Source: Tsuneonella deserti | Lineage (GTDB): Bacteria > Pseudomonadota > Alphaproteobacteria > Sphingomonadales > Sphingomonadaceae | Assembly: GCF_014644315.1 (NCBI RefSeq) | Contig: NZ_BMKL01000001.1 | Span: 310,001 to 374,000 of the forward strand | Length of the DNA stretch: 64,000 nt | Reading direction: 5' to 3' | Shown here: one piece after another, positions 19,801 to 27,862 of the stretch | Layout of the letters: every line of letters begins with the position of its first letter | How positions within the stretch are numbered: the stretch's first letter is position 1 | The notes under the pieces: model-generated | What the model was told of the DNA's origin: nothing | Databases searched by the model: none | What the model saw: only the letters and a program-made list of their open reading frames with translations | Translations under genes and position numbers: made by a program

Positions 19801-19953
19801 GCCCAGGCGAACACCCTGCGCTTCGCATACAGCTCCCGCGTTGCCGATGGCGAAGCGTTCCGCGGCGAGCGGCGACGGCCCTTCCGCGGTGGCGGGCGCA
19901 GCGGCCCCGAGGACCGTAACAACGACGGCGAGCCTTATGAATATGGACCGCAC
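16888..19953 (-). CDS. Exported CHAT-domain (caspase-like) protein
   Basis: Protein of 1021 residues. I choose GTG 19953 because of the GGGGAGGG site 8 bases upstream and because the protein then opens with a signal peptide (SIFIRLAVVVTVLGAAAPATA); the reading frame extends to 20121 without such support. The middle part is helical and TPR-like (for example LALTELRYPETASVSAAKARLAAYL). The C-terminal CHAT domain keeps the clan CD dyad: His863 in HFATHG and Cys912 in LSACNTA. CHAT proteins can be peptidases or scaffolds; most studied ones are cytoplasmic, so the apparent export is notable. First gene of the CHAT-cyclase-TPS locus. Substrate unknown; the secreted neighbours are plausible targets (inference). 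Confidence 0.9.
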   Translation of the reverse strand: MRSIFIRLAVVVTVLGAAAPATAEGPSPLAAERFAIGNAGAVCEAQGVRLGAARASLFDRKWALICRDVNRPVGSAYSLRTPAGVMERIAQDRAQPLDCDAATPAQGFSAGVTVSRCRERSGPLEWVVYTAPGKERTTVVEGIAAYDSALRLALASIVADHLVPGTVDIVTTGGTGSLAQARASLGEADLLIGQGYRQNNAGDFSGAEEYFRPDLVTTAVGGGDPAQLATSQHEVIVNRALQLSNMGRYQEAERVFGEARAMGLRDPIQSRLLRNFEAIDAINRGRLDEARAILARPVPELVDPVASADGSVEIDRTISNGLNAGLAASLSDAVAQETRLTSLERAAIIDAQALQLGATADRLEGKPAEALAALTRARQQIAAIRQGRVVSAARLEAQLMSEMALSNEALGRDDEALSLLRQSLALTELRYPETASVSAAKARLAAYLTRHGGPGQAMTLYREIVANTQSDKSALVGLENQLAPYFDMLVAGSSRDPALVSDMFAAAQLIERPGAARTLGQLARRLAAGDGQASELFRRESAVRRELNRLDLTLAQMQAPGATAPAAGSLAELTARRERLAVSQLELLTALSGYPAYRSLARDYMSADEMRALLAPQEAYLELVEIGDAMYAVYLSPERSAGWKVGASASEVDKLVRQLRESISVSVGGINATYPFDVDAARKLFDALMGPVSGDLANVKHLVFEPDGALMELPPNLLVAEQSGVDAYHARVKSGGDEYDFRGLAWLGRGRAISTALSPASFRDARKAPSSNAGSLYLGLGQNEPVGPLQNASLVRGVQSDEPGCQIPLAAWNRPISAEELVFASQELGTGRSALVTGAAFTDTAIASRPDLGNYRIVHFATHGLVTPPKPSCPANPALLTSFGGPGSDGLLQFGEIFDLDLDADLVILSACNTASLAGLEATQAAGVEGGGQQALDGLVRAFIGAGGRQVIASHWPAPDEYQATRRLFESFFAAPQSLGTGEALLAAQTRLMDDAETSHPFYWSGFALIGDGERPLFHGN

Positions 19954-20137
19954 GGTTTCCCTCCCCAGAACGCGACTCCGAAGGGGCGCGGCCCAATCTG
20001 CCCCAACGCGCACAGCGCGGCAAGAAGTCACTCGACTGGAAGATCGGGGTAACGCTTTGCCACTTTCGCCGGTTGTGAGACTAGATTGCGAAAACAGAAA
20101 GCCCGGCGAGTCGCGAAACACAGCAGGGGGAATACCG
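19954..20137. promoter_or_regulatory. Divergent promoter region between the CHAT locus and gdhA
   Basis: This 184-bp gap lies between two diverging starts and must hold the promoter of gdhA and probably that of the CHAT-cyclase-TPS locus. I see ribosome sites at both ends (GGGGAGGG and CAGGGGGA) but no confident -10/-35 pair or clear palindrome. Confidence 0.5.
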
Positions 20138-21490
20138 ATGGCCGTTTCCGATCACGTCGATTTCGCGACATTCATGGAAGGCGTGAAGCGCCGCAATCCT
20201 GGGCAGCCGGAATTCGTTCAGGCGGTGCAGGAGGTGGCGCAGGACATCTTCGATTTCATCGGCGACAAGGAAGAATACCACGAGCAGCAGATCCTCCGCC
20301 GGATCGCGGAACCGGACCGCATCGTCAGCTTTCGCGTGTGCTGGGAGGACGACAACGGCTGCATTCGCGTCCAGCGGGGCTACCGCGTCCAGAACAACAA
20401 CGCGATCGGACCGTACAAGGGCGGCATCCGCTTCCACCCGAGCGTGACCGAGAGCGTGCTGAAGTTCCTTGCCTTCGAGCAGACCTTCAAGAACGCGCTG
20501 ACCGGTCTGCCGATGGGCGGCGGCAAGGGCGGATCCAACTTCAATCCCAAGGGCAAGAGCGTGCGCGAGATCATGCGCTTCTGCCAATCGTTCATGACCG
20601 AACTCTACCGCCACATCGGGGCCGACATCGACGTGCCCGCCGGCGACATCGGCGTGGGCGGGCGCGAGATCGGCTACATGTTCGGCCAGTACAAGCGGAT
20701 CACCAACCAGTTCACCGGCGTGCTGACCGGCAAGGGTCTCGAATACGGCGGCTCCATGATCCGGCCCGAGGCGACCGGGTACGGCGCGGTCTATTTCCTC
20801 GAGAACATGCTCAAGCACAAAGGGCAGGGGCTCGAAGGTCGGGTCGCGGTCGTCTCCGGCTCGGGCAACGTCGCCACCCACGCCGCCGAAAAGCTCGTCC
20901 AGCTCGGCGCCAAGCCTGTGACGCTGTCGGATTCAGGCGGCTTCATTCACGATCCCGACGGCCTGACCCAGGAGAAGATCGATTGGGTCAAGGTGCACAA
21001 GACGCACCGCAGAGGACGGATCGAGGAATATTGCGACCACTTCACGGGCGCGACCTTTCACCCCGGCAAGACCCCGTGGAACGTACCGTGCGATGTCGCG
21101 CTGCCTTGTGCGACCCAGAACGAGCTTTCCGTGGAGGACGCGCGGGCGATGATCGCGAACGGGGTCGTCGCGGTATCGGAAGGTGCAAACATGCCCACGA
21201 CGCTCGAAGGAGTGCATGCCTTCAAGGACGCCAGGATCCTGTTCGCTCCCGGGAAGGCTGCCAACGCCGGGGGTGTGGCTGTTTCGGGCCTGGAGATGAG
21301 TCAGAATTCCGAACGGCGCAGCTGGAAGGTGGAAGAGCTGCAGACGATGCTGCGCGACATAATGGACGGCATCCACAACCGCTGCCTCGAGTATGGCGAG
21401 CGTGACGGCCACGTCGATTATGTGAAGGGCGCCAACATCGCGGGCTTCAAGAAGGTCGCCGATGCGATGCTGGCCTTCGGGGTGGTCTGA
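20138..21490 (+). CDS. gdhA: NADP-specific glutamate dehydrogenase
   Basis: Converts 2-oxoglutarate and ammonium to glutamate with NADPH in the cytoplasm. The 450-residue length is that of the hexameric bacterial enzyme. Family signatures are present: the substrate-binding PYKGGIRFHPSV, the catalytic lysine segment LPMGGGKGGSNFNPKG, the PAGDIGVGGREIGY stretch, the Rossmann VSGSGNVATHAAEK and the C-terminal GGVAVSGLEMSQNS. The chosen ATG has a GGGGGA ribosome site 8 bases upstream; the open frame extends further 5' without a better start. Monocistronic, divergent from the CHAT locus. Confidence 0.98.
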   Translation: MAVSDHVDFATFMEGVKRRNPGQPEFVQAVQEVAQDIFDFIGDKEEYHEQQILRRIAEPDRIVSFRVCWEDDNGCIRVQRGYRVQNNNAIGPYKGGIRFHPSVTESVLKFLAFEQTFKNALTGLPMGGGKGGSNFNPKGKSVREIMRFCQSFMTELYRHIGADIDVPAGDIGVGGREIGYMFGQYKRITNQFTGVLTGKGLEYGGSMIRPEATGYGAVYFLENMLKHKGQGLEGRVAVVSGSGNVATHAAEKLVQLGAKPVTLSDSGGFIHDPDGLTQEKIDWVKVHKTHRRGRIEEYCDHFTGATFHPGKTPWNVPCDVALPCATQNELSVEDARAMIANGVVAVSEGANMPTTLEGVHAFKDARILFAPGKAANAGGVAVSGLEMSQNSERRSWKVEELQTMLRDIMDGIHNRCLEYGERDGHVDYVKGANIAGFKKVADAMLAFGVV

Positions 21491-21508
21491 AATCGGTAAC
21501 CTGCCGGC

Positions 21509-22597
21509 CTAGTGTCCGGCCGCCATCCAGCCGATCAGCGCCGCGAAAAGCCCGATCGCGATCCATGCGAACAGGCTGAGCGCCAGCATCCGCCAGATGC
21601 CGCCCAGTCGGCTCACGCCGTAAGTGCCGCGAAGGTGGCGGTACATATGGTATGGCGCGTAGAGCAGTAGCAGGCCGCCGGCCGCTGCTGCGCCGAAATA
21701 GATCAGCAGGCTGGCCAAGGCGGCGAGCGCGATCATGAAAGTGATCGAATAGGTCACGAACACGGTATGATCGTAGCCTCTGAAGCGGCGGCTGAAGGGG
21801 AACAGCAGCCATACGAACGGCACGCTGAGGGGAATGAGCATCCAGCTGTATTTGTAGGCGCTGGTCTGCGCCTTGTAGATCATCAGTTGCGGATTCTCGC
21901 GGACATGCTCGATCGCCTGCGCAAGCTGGCTGTCCTTGGGGAGCGGGTTCTTTTTGAAACCGTCGGAGAAGTCCCGGCTGAAATCCGTCTTCACCTCTCC
22001 AAGGACAAGACCGAGGTTGCGCTGATCCTCTTTCAGCTTGTCGATCTTGCCCTGGATGCCGGGGCGTTCCTCGGGTTTTGCCTTGTCGAGGGATGCTTCC
22101 AGCTTCGCGATCTGCCGGCCATTTTCAACATAGGCCGTGTTGAGCTCTTCCGTCCTGATGTTCGGTTTCAGGCTATCGGGTCCTCCGAGCATCGAAAACA
22201 ACGCAAAGCTCAGGAACACGACGAACAGGAAGAGCGCGATCGGGCTGACGTAACGGGCGCGCCTGCCCTCGATGTACTCCCGGGTGAGCTTGCCGGGCTG
22301 CCACGCGAGCATCGGGATCGTGCGCCAGGTCTTGCCCTCGAAATGCAGCACCCCGTGGAGCAGGTCGTGGAAGAATGCCCCCAGCGTACGGTGAACGTGC
22401 GCGCGCTGGCCGCAAGCATGGCAGTGCGGCCCGAGCAGGGGAGTGCCGCAATTGAGGCACGCGCCTTCGTGCGTATGACCGTCGGCCAGGTTCGTGGTCG
22501 ATCCGCGCTCGCGTTCGATCGCACCAGCCACGGCCGCCCCGGTGCCCAGGTCGGCAAGGCCGCCGGCAATTCCCTCGATGTCCCCCGTCATCTCCAT
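21509..22597 (-). CDS. DUF3667-type membrane protein with N-terminal zinc ribbon
   Basis: About 362 residues. Near residue 45 is a CLNCG ... CHACGQ zinc ribbon. It is followed by an amphipathic part typical of DUF3667 (FFHDLLHGVLHFEGKTWRT, LTREYIEGRRARYVSP), a first membrane helix (IALFLFVVFLSFALFSMLG), a charged extracellular or coiled segment (KLEASLDKAKPEERPGIQGK) and three or four C-terminal helices. Function is unknown for the family. A TTG start at 22636 is also open; ATG 22597 is preferred. Converges on gdhA with 18 bases between the stops. Confidence 0.82.
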   Translation of the reverse strand: MEMTGDIEGIAGGLADLGTGAAVAGAIERERGSTTNLADGHTHEGACLNCGTPLLGPHCHACGQRAHVHRTLGAFFHDLLHGVLHFEGKTWRTIPMLAWQPGKLTREYIEGRRARYVSPIALFLFVVFLSFALFSMLGGPDSLKPNIRTEELNTAYVENGRQIAKLEASLDKAKPEERPGIQGKIDKLKEDQRNLGLVLGEVKTDFSRDFSDGFKKNPLPKDSQLAQAIEHVRENPQLMIYKAQTSAYKYSWMLIPLSVPFVWLLFPFSRRFRGYDHTVFVTYSITFMIALAALASLLIYFGAAAAGGLLLLYAPYHMYRHLRGTYGVSRLGGIWRMLALSLFAWIAIGLFAALIGWMAAGH

Positions 22598-22680
22598 ATC
22601 TTGCCCGACCCGGTGCAGCGAAGCCAGTGGGAACAAAGGCAGAACTTCAAGAGTCCTGAAGGGTCACAGGAGAATATTCG

Positions 22681-22914
22681 ATGACCGTCCAGAAACCGAG
22701 CGAACATCCCAAGAGCGAGCCCGTCTCCAATGCAGTCAAGGACCCGGGCGACTGGGTGACTGGCGACGAGCCGATGACCGGCGCGCAGGCCAGCTATTTG
22801 AAAACCCTGAGCGAAGAGGCGCAGAGGCCAGAAGAGTACGACAACGAACTGACCAAGGCCGAGGCGTCCCAACGGATCGACGCGCTGCAGGAGGAGACCG
22901 GGCGTGGAAGCTAG
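22681..22914 (+). CDS. DUF3072-family small protein
   Basis: A 77-residue soluble protein. The DWVTGDEPMTGAQASYLKTL and LTKAEASQRIDALQ segments match the DUF3072 pattern seen in many Proteobacteria and Actinobacteria. No function is established. It may be a small helical nucleic-acid-associated protein, but nothing in the sequence proves this. It is followed directly by a strong terminator. Confidence 0.85.
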   Translation: MTVQKPSEHPKSEPVSNAVKDPGDWVTGDEPMTGAQASYLKTLSEEAQRPEEYDNELTKAEASQRIDALQEETGRGS

Positions 22915-22923
22915 CCGTCAACG

Positions 22924-22955
22924 AAAAGGGCCGCCCTTCGCAGGGCGGCCCTTTT
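22924..22955. terminator. Bidirectional rho-independent terminator
   Basis: Perfect 13-bp stem (AAAAGGGCCGCCC / GGGCGGCCCTTTT, 22924-22936 and 22943-22955) with a 6-nt loop and T/A runs on both sides. It serves the DUF3072 gene on the plus strand and rpoZ on the minus strand. Confidence 0.95.
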
Positions 22956-22974
22956 CTTTCGTATCGGCCGGACG

Positions 22975-23319
22975 TCAGCCGTCGTAATCGCCGCCGACGC
23001 TCGTCGAACGGACCGGCGCGGCAGCCGTGATACGCAGCGCTTCGGCCGACTGGCTGAGCGAGCCGACCTCATCTGCTTCGTCCTCGTCGTCGGGGAGGAT
23101 CTTCTGCAGGCCGACGACCACCGATTCGCGCAGTTCCTTCGGCTTGATCGTCTCTTCGGCGATCTCACGCAGCGCGACGACCGGGTTCTTGTCGCGATCG
23201 CGATCGATCGTAAGTTCGGAGCCACCCGAGATTTCGCGTGCACGCTGGGCGGCGAGCAGGACGAGGTCGAAACGGTTGGGAATCTTGTCGACGCAATCTT
23301 CGACGGTAACGCGCGCCAT
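22975..23319 (-). CDS. rpoZ: RNA polymerase omega subunit
   Basis: A 114-residue protein beginning [20 protein letters not shown], with the omega-family core ([18 protein letters not shown]) and the acidic C-terminal tail common in Alphaproteobacteria. It stabilises the beta' subunit and takes part in ppGpp binding in known systems. ATG 23319 has a GGAG site 7 bases upstream; the longer frame to 23361 lacks support. Confidence 0.97.
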   Translation of the reverse strand: MARVTVEDCVDKIPNRFDLVLLAAQRAREISGGSELTIDRDRDKNPVVALREIAEETIKPKELRESVVVGLQKILPDDEDEADEVGSLSQSAEALRITAAAPVRSTSVGGDYDG

Positions 23320-23412
23320 CGGGCACTCCGATAAAACAGGGGTGTCGGAAAGGCGCGGCACTTAGGCCGCAGCGGTCGCCAAGTCAAGAATTTGCGACTA
23401 GGCCCCGCGGGG

Positions 23413-24564
23413 ATGGACTATGCCGACCCCCCGCCCTTCACCGTTGAGGCACATGGCCAGAAGCTGACATTCTACGCCTCGGGAAAGGATCGGCTCGACG
23501 CCCTGATCGCATTGATCGAAGCGGCGCGGCGATCGCTTCGGATGTGCTTCTATATATTCGCGGAAGACGCCTCCGGCACCATGGTGCGCGACGCGCTCAC
23601 CGCCGCGGCCCGGCGCGGGGTCCGGGTGAGCGTCATGGTCGACCAGTTCGGGGCCGCGGTCCGTCCGTCCTTTTTTGCGGCGATGTGCGAGGCGGGAGGA
23701 ACATTCTGCTGCTTCTCCCCACGCTGGTCCCAGCGGTACCTGATCCGCAACCACCAGAAAATCGTCATCGCCGACGGGGAGGTTGCCATCATCGGCGGCT
23801 TCAACGTGGAGGATGATTATTTCGCGCCGCCAGCCGAAAACGGCTGGAACGACCTTGGCATTACCATCGAAGGGTCGGCTGTCGGCCGGTTGTCTGACTG
23901 GTTTGATCAGCTGGAGGCCTGGACTGCAAACCCGCGGGCGCAATGGCGCACGATCCGGCGCATGATACGGCGATGGGATCCCGGTGACGGACCGGTGCGC
24001 GTCCTCATTGGCGGGCCGACGCGCAACCTCTCCGGCTGGGCACGTAGCTTGCGCGCCGACCTTCTCGGCGCGCGCAGGCTTGACATGCTTATGGCCTATT
24101 TTTCACCTTCCAATCGGGCGATGCGCGCGATTGGCCGGGTTGCACGCCGCGACGGCGCGCGCCTGGTCTTTGCCGGCAAGAGCGACAACGGAGCCACCAT
24201 CGGCGCCACCCGTTCTCTTTACGATTATCTGCTCAAGCGGCGCGCGCATATCTACGAATTCGAGGCCTGCAAGCTGCACACCAAGCTCATCGTCATCGAT
24301 GACAAGAGCTACTTTGGCAGCGCCAACTTCGACATGCGCAGCCTTTACCTCAACCTGGAGGTCATGCTGCGGATAGAGGACGCCGCGCTCGCCGAGAGGC
24401 TCTCGGACTACATCGCGCGGCACGTTCCGGCATCACGGCACATCACGCCGAGCTTGCACAAGAAGCGGGGCACGCTGCTGAACCGGATCCGATGGAACCT
24501 GTCGTGGTTCCTTGTCGCCGTGGTGGACTACACCGTGACGCGCCGCCTGAACCTGGGTCTGTAG
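23413..24564 (+). CDS. Phospholipase D-like / cardiolipin synthase-type enzyme
   Basis: A 383-residue protein with two HKD motifs: NHQKIVIADGEVAIIGGFN at about residue 115 and LHTKLIVIDDKSYFGSANFD at about 298, each followed by the G-G/S-x-N/F-D pattern of the PLD superfamily. It lacks the N-terminal membrane helices of ClsA, resembling the ClsB/ClsC type. Likely transfers phosphatidyl groups (cardiolipin synthesis) at the membrane; the exact substrate is not shown. ATG 23413 is taken as start in preference to a TTG at 23392. It converges on dnaB with one base between stops. Confidence 0.88.
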   Translation: MDYADPPPFTVEAHGQKLTFYASGKDRLDALIALIEAARRSLRMCFYIFAEDASGTMVRDALTAAARRGVRVSVMVDQFGAAVRPSFFAAMCEAGGTFCCFSPRWSQRYLIRNHQKIVIADGEVAIIGGFNVEDDYFAPPAENGWNDLGITIEGSAVGRLSDWFDQLEAWTANPRAQWRTIRRMIRRWDPGDGPVRVLIGGPTRNLSGWARSLRADLLGARRLDMLMAYFSPSNRAMRAIGRVARRDGARLVFAGKSDNGATIGATRSLYDYLLKRRAHIYEFEACKLHTKLIVIDDKSYFGSANFDMRSLYLNLEVMLRIEDAALAERLSDYIARHVPASRHITPSLHKKRGTLLNRIRWNLSWFLVAVVDYTVTRRLNLGL

Positions 24565-24565
24565 C

Positions 24566-26086
24566 CTAGTCGTAGCCGTAGCTGCGCTCCTCGTGGGCAA
24601 GGTCGCTGAAGCGGGTGATCTTTGCCTCGAACTTCAGCCGCACCTTGCCGGTCGAACCGTGCCTCTGCTTGGCGATGATGAGTTCGGCCAGTCCGAAGAC
24701 CGGGTCCATCTTGCGAGCCCACGCCTCGTGCGCGTCGTGGATTTCCTGCGAATCCTCGGGCCCCGGACGCTTGGGCTCGGATGCGGCGATGTAGTAGTCC
24801 TCGCGGAAGATGAACCAGACCATGTCGGCGTCCTGCTCGATCGAGCCGGATTCGCGCAGGTCGGACAGGATCGGGCGCTTGTCTTCGCGGCTCTCGACCG
24901 CGCGGCTGAGCTGCGACAGGGCGATCACCGGCACGTCCAGTTCCTTGGCCAGCGTCTTCAGGCCGCGGCTGATTTCGGAAATCTCGTTGACGCGGTTGTC
25001 GTTGGCCCGGCCGGACCCCTGGAGGAGCTGCAGGTAGTCGACGATGATCACGCCGATGTCGTGCTTGCGCTTCAAGCGGCGCGCCCGGGTGCGCAGCGCG
25101 GCAATGGTGAGCGCCGGGGTATCGTCGATGTATAGCGGCAGTTCGGCAAGGCGCTGGCTGGCGAACGACAGCTTCTGGAACTCGTCTCGGGAAAGTTTGC
25201 CCATGCGCAGGGCCTCGCTGGAGATCTCCGCCTGTTCCGCGAGAATACGGGTAGCCAGCTGGTCCGCGCTCATTTCGAGACTGAACAATGCCACCCCGCC
25301 ACCGACGGATTCCTTGTCGGCGATGCCATCCCGCCGGTCGCGCAGCAGGCGCTCGGCGCAGTTGAAGGCTATGTTGGTCGCGAGCGAGGACTTGCCCATG
25401 CCCGGGCGTCCCGCGAGGATGATGAGGTCCGAGTTGTGCAGGCCGCCGCACTTGTCGTTGATCGACGCAAACCCGGTGGTCTTGCCCGAAACGTGACCAC
25501 CCGAGCTGATCGCCTTCTCGATCATGCCCAGCGCCTTCTTGGTCGCCGTGCCGAAGCTCGCCGCCTCGGTCGCGCTCGCGGCGCCCTCCGCCACTTCGAA
25601 CAGCGCGGCTTCGGCCTGCTCGATCTGCTGCAGCGGAGCGACGCTCTCGCTGGTGTCGAGCGCGCCTTCGACCAGATTGCGCCCGACGCTGACGAGTTCG
25701 CGCAGCAGCGCGAGGTCGTAGATCTGCTCGGCCAGCTCGCGCGGAGCAAGCAGGCCCTGGCCGTCCGCCGTTAGGCGGGCGAGATAGTTGATACCGCCCA
25801 GTTCCTTGAACGCCTCGTCGGCCTCGAAATACGGCTTGAGCGTTACCGGAGTGACGACCGCATTGCGGTCGAGCAGCGTGAGAATGCGCTCGTAGACCCG
25901 CTGGTGCACCGGCTCGAAAAAATGCTGCGGGCGCAGAGGAGTGGGCAGCTCCTCCAGCACCCGGTTGTCGATAAGCACCGCGCCCAGGAACGCGGCCTCG
26001 GCCTCGATATTCGCGGGCAGGGCGCGAACAGCGGGCGAGTCGTTGGCAGGCAGCGGCGCACGCTGCAGGAGTTCCGTCTGGGGCAT
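24566..26086 (-). CDS. dnaB: Replicative DNA helicase
   Basis: A 506-residue hexameric helicase of the replication fork. The N-terminal DnaB domain (ANIEAEAAFLGAVLIDNRVL) is followed by a RecA-type motor with Walker A GRPGMGKSS, Walker B VIIVDYLQLLQ and the downstream ISRGLKTLAKELDVPVIALSQLSR motif. An insert of about 20 residues (RDRRDGIADKESVGGG) between Walker A and the FSLEM segment is common in Alphaproteobacteria. Confidence 0.98.
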   Translation of the reverse strand: MPQTELLQRAPLPANDSPAVRALPANIEAEAAFLGAVLIDNRVLEELPTPLRPQHFFEPVHQRVYERILTLLDRNAVVTPVTLKPYFEADEAFKELGGINYLARLTADGQGLLAPRELAEQIYDLALLRELVSVGRNLVEGALDTSESVAPLQQIEQAEAALFEVAEGAASATEAASFGTATKKALGMIEKAISSGGHVSGKTTGFASINDKCGGLHNSDLIILAGRPGMGKSSLATNIAFNCAERLLRDRRDGIADKESVGGGVALFSLEMSADQLATRILAEQAEISSEALRMGKLSRDEFQKLSFASQRLAELPLYIDDTPALTIAALRTRARRLKRKHDIGVIIVDYLQLLQGSGRANDNRVNEISEISRGLKTLAKELDVPVIALSQLSRAVESREDKRPILSDLRESGSIEQDADMVWFIFREDYYIAASEPKRPGPEDSQEIHDAHEAWARKMDPVFGLAELIIAKQRHGSTGKVRLKFEAKITRFSDLAHEERSYGYD

Positions 26087-26221
26087 CTGCGCTTAATGCG
26101 CGATGCTGCCCGTTCGTGAAAGCCGCATTGCGAACGGGCTGGCGGACAGCCCTGTGCAAAAAGGCCCTTTCACCGTAACCCCTTGCCGCATCCCCTTCGC
26201 TTCTGCGAAAGCATCGCGGCA

Positions 26222-26704
26222 ATGGCCGACTACCGGATCGCCAAGATAACGCTCGATGAGGATACCATCCTCTGGCGCAACGCCGACGTCGAGCAGGAGC
26301 GGCGGGTGGCGATCTACGATCTGATCGAGGACAATACATTCAAGCCGCTCCGAGCCGTCGAAGCTGGAAATCATGGACCGTACGAGCTGGCGCTGGCTGT
26401 GCACGAAGGCCGCCTGGTCCTGACCGTGTCGGCCCAATCGGGAGAGCCGCTGGAAACGCTGGTCCTCGGGCTTGCCCGGTTCCGCCGTCCGATTCGGGAC
26501 TACTTCGCGATCTGCGACAGCTATTATCAGGCAATCCGCAAGGCGACCCCGGCCGAAATCGAGACGATCGACATGGCCCGCCGCGCGATCCACAACGATG
26601 CGGCTGACCTCTTGCTCGAGCGGTTCGAGGGCAAGATCGAAACCGATCATCTCACCGCACGGCGCTTGTTCACGCTCATCTGCGTGCTCCATATCCGCGG
26701 CTGA
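26222..26704 (+). CDS. UPF0262 family protein
   Basis: A 160-residue soluble protein. Segments RRVAIYDLIEDNTFKP, LRRPIRDYFAICDSYYQAI-like text and the C-terminal ARRLFTLICVLHIRG match the UPF0262 family of Alphaproteobacteria. No activity is known. ATG 26222 is chosen; the frame extends to 26183 without a better site. The next gene starts 29 bases downstream. Confidence 0.9.
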   Translation: MADYRIAKITLDEDTILWRNADVEQERRVAIYDLIEDNTFKPLRAVEAGNHGPYELALAVHEGRLVLTVSAQSGEPLETLVLGLARFRRPIRDYFAICDSYYQAIRKATPAEIETIDMARRAIHNDAADLLLERFEGKIETDHLTARRLFTLICVLHIRG

Positions 26705-26733
26705 TTCGGAAGTATCGGGGCGGGGCGCAGGAA

Positions 26734-27435
26734 GTGGCAGGCAGGAAAAGGGGCATCGGCTGGCGCGCGCGTGCGCTCGGCGCGATGCTGCTGGCGATAA
26801 TCCTGGGCGGGGCGTGGAGCTGGTGGAAGCTCCAGCAGTGGACACCCGACCCGGCCCATTATCCCGACCAGGGCGCCGAAGTGTCCGCGGGGGACGGGCC
26901 GGTGCGGTTCGGCACGTTGCGGGCGATCGGCGCGCGCTTCGTGTATCTCGACGCGAGTGTTGGTGCTGGCGAGCAGGATCCGCGCTTTGCCGAGAACCTT
27001 GGCGCCGCGCGCAAGGCCGGGCTGCGGGTGGGCGCGGTACACCGGTTCGATCCATGCGTTATGGCCGATGGCCAGTCCGCCAACTTCGTGGTCCTCGTCC
27101 CCCGCGGGCGCGACCTTCTCTCTCCGGTAATCGCGCTCGACAAAACTGCCGACGATTGCCCTGGCCATGTTGGCGAGGCGGCGATCGAGAGCGAACTCAT
27201 GACGCTCATCAACCAGATCGAAGCGCACTCGGGTCGCCCCGCGATCCTCCAGGTCTCCAGGAAGTTCGAGAACCGTTACCACCTTGCCAGCCGGCTGGAG
27301 CGGAACCTGTGGGTGATCGGAACATGGCGACGGCCGACTTATACCGATCGGCCGTGGCTGCTGTGGACCGCCAACACCGGCCTTTCCACCGAGGCATCGG
27401 ATCAACCGCTGCGCTGGGTGGTGGTGCGGCCCTAG
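26734..27435 (+). CDS. GH25 (lysozyme)-like membrane-anchored protein, catalytic residues altered
   Basis: A 233-residue protein with a GTG start. It has an N-terminal membrane anchor (ALGAMLLAIILGGAWSWWKL) and a GH25-like barrel outside the membrane: RAIGARFVYLDASVG, DPRFAENLGAARKAGLRVGAVHRF, SGRPAILQVSRKFENRY and LWVIGTWRRPTY follow the order of GH25 muramidases. The usual Asp near the N-terminus (VDVS) reads AEVS and the usual D-x-E strand reads ALDKTAD, so two acidic catalytic positions seem changed. It may bind rather than cut peptidoglycan (inference). Upstream of cdd by 22 bases. Confidence 0.75.
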   Translation: MAGRKRGIGWRARALGAMLLAIILGGAWSWWKLQQWTPDPAHYPDQGAEVSAGDGPVRFGTLRAIGARFVYLDASVGAGEQDPRFAENLGAARKAGLRVGAVHRFDPCVMADGQSANFVVLVPRGRDLLSPVIALDKTADDCPGHVGEAAIESELMTLINQIEAHSGRPAILQVSRKFENRYHLASRLERNLWVIGTWRRPTYTDRPWLLWTANTGLSTEASDQPLRWVVVRP

Positions 27436-27457
27436 CCTTTCGCGCTAGGGGCGCAGA

Positions 27458-27862
27458 ATGACCGACGAAGATCTGATCGCCGCCGCGCGCGAAGCGGCCA
27501 CACGCTCCTATTCGCCATATTCGCGCTTTCCGGTCGGTGCTGCGCTGCTGTTCGAGGACGGTAGCGTGGTGACCGGTACCAATATCGAGAATGCCAGCTA
27601 CGGTCTGGCGCTCTGCGCGGAGACCGTCGCTGTGGGCAGGGCGATGGCCGACGGCGCGCGTGGCGGCCTGGTGCGCGTTGCGGTGACCGGACCGTCGGCC
27701 GATCCCATCACTCCCTGTGGCCGTTGCCGGCAAGTGCTGAACGAGCTGGCGCAGCTCGGCGGGACCGATCCCGAAGTGCTTTGTGTCGGCCCGGGGGAGG
27801 TGCAGCGCGTTTCCCTGAGCGCCCTGCTGCCGCACGCGTTCGGGCCCGCGAGCCTGGGATGA
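27458..27862 (+). CDS. cdd: Cytidine deaminase
   Basis: A 134-residue homotetramer-type enzyme of pyrimidine salvage (cytidine to uridine). The zinc and catalytic motifs are intact: CAE within NIENASYGLALCAETVAVG and PCGRCRQVL. The N-terminal SPYSRFPVGAALL strand is typical. Its stop overlaps the next start as ATGA, so the LD-carboxypeptidase is likely co-translated. Confidence 0.97.
   Translation: MTDEDLIAAAREAATRSYSPYSRFPVGAALLFEDGSVVTGTNIENASYGLALCAETVAVGRAMADGARGGLVRVAVTGPSADPITPCGRCRQVLNELAQLGGTDPEVLCVGPGEVQRVSLSALLPHAFGPASLG

Noticed and set aside
20086..21405. 439-residue open frame within gdhA
   Set aside because: Other-frame shadow of glutamate dehydrogenase with Arg-rich composition.
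24528..26339. 603-residue minus-strand open frame over dnaB
   Set aside because: It is in a different frame from the DnaB protein, is Arg-rich and lacks family motifs.
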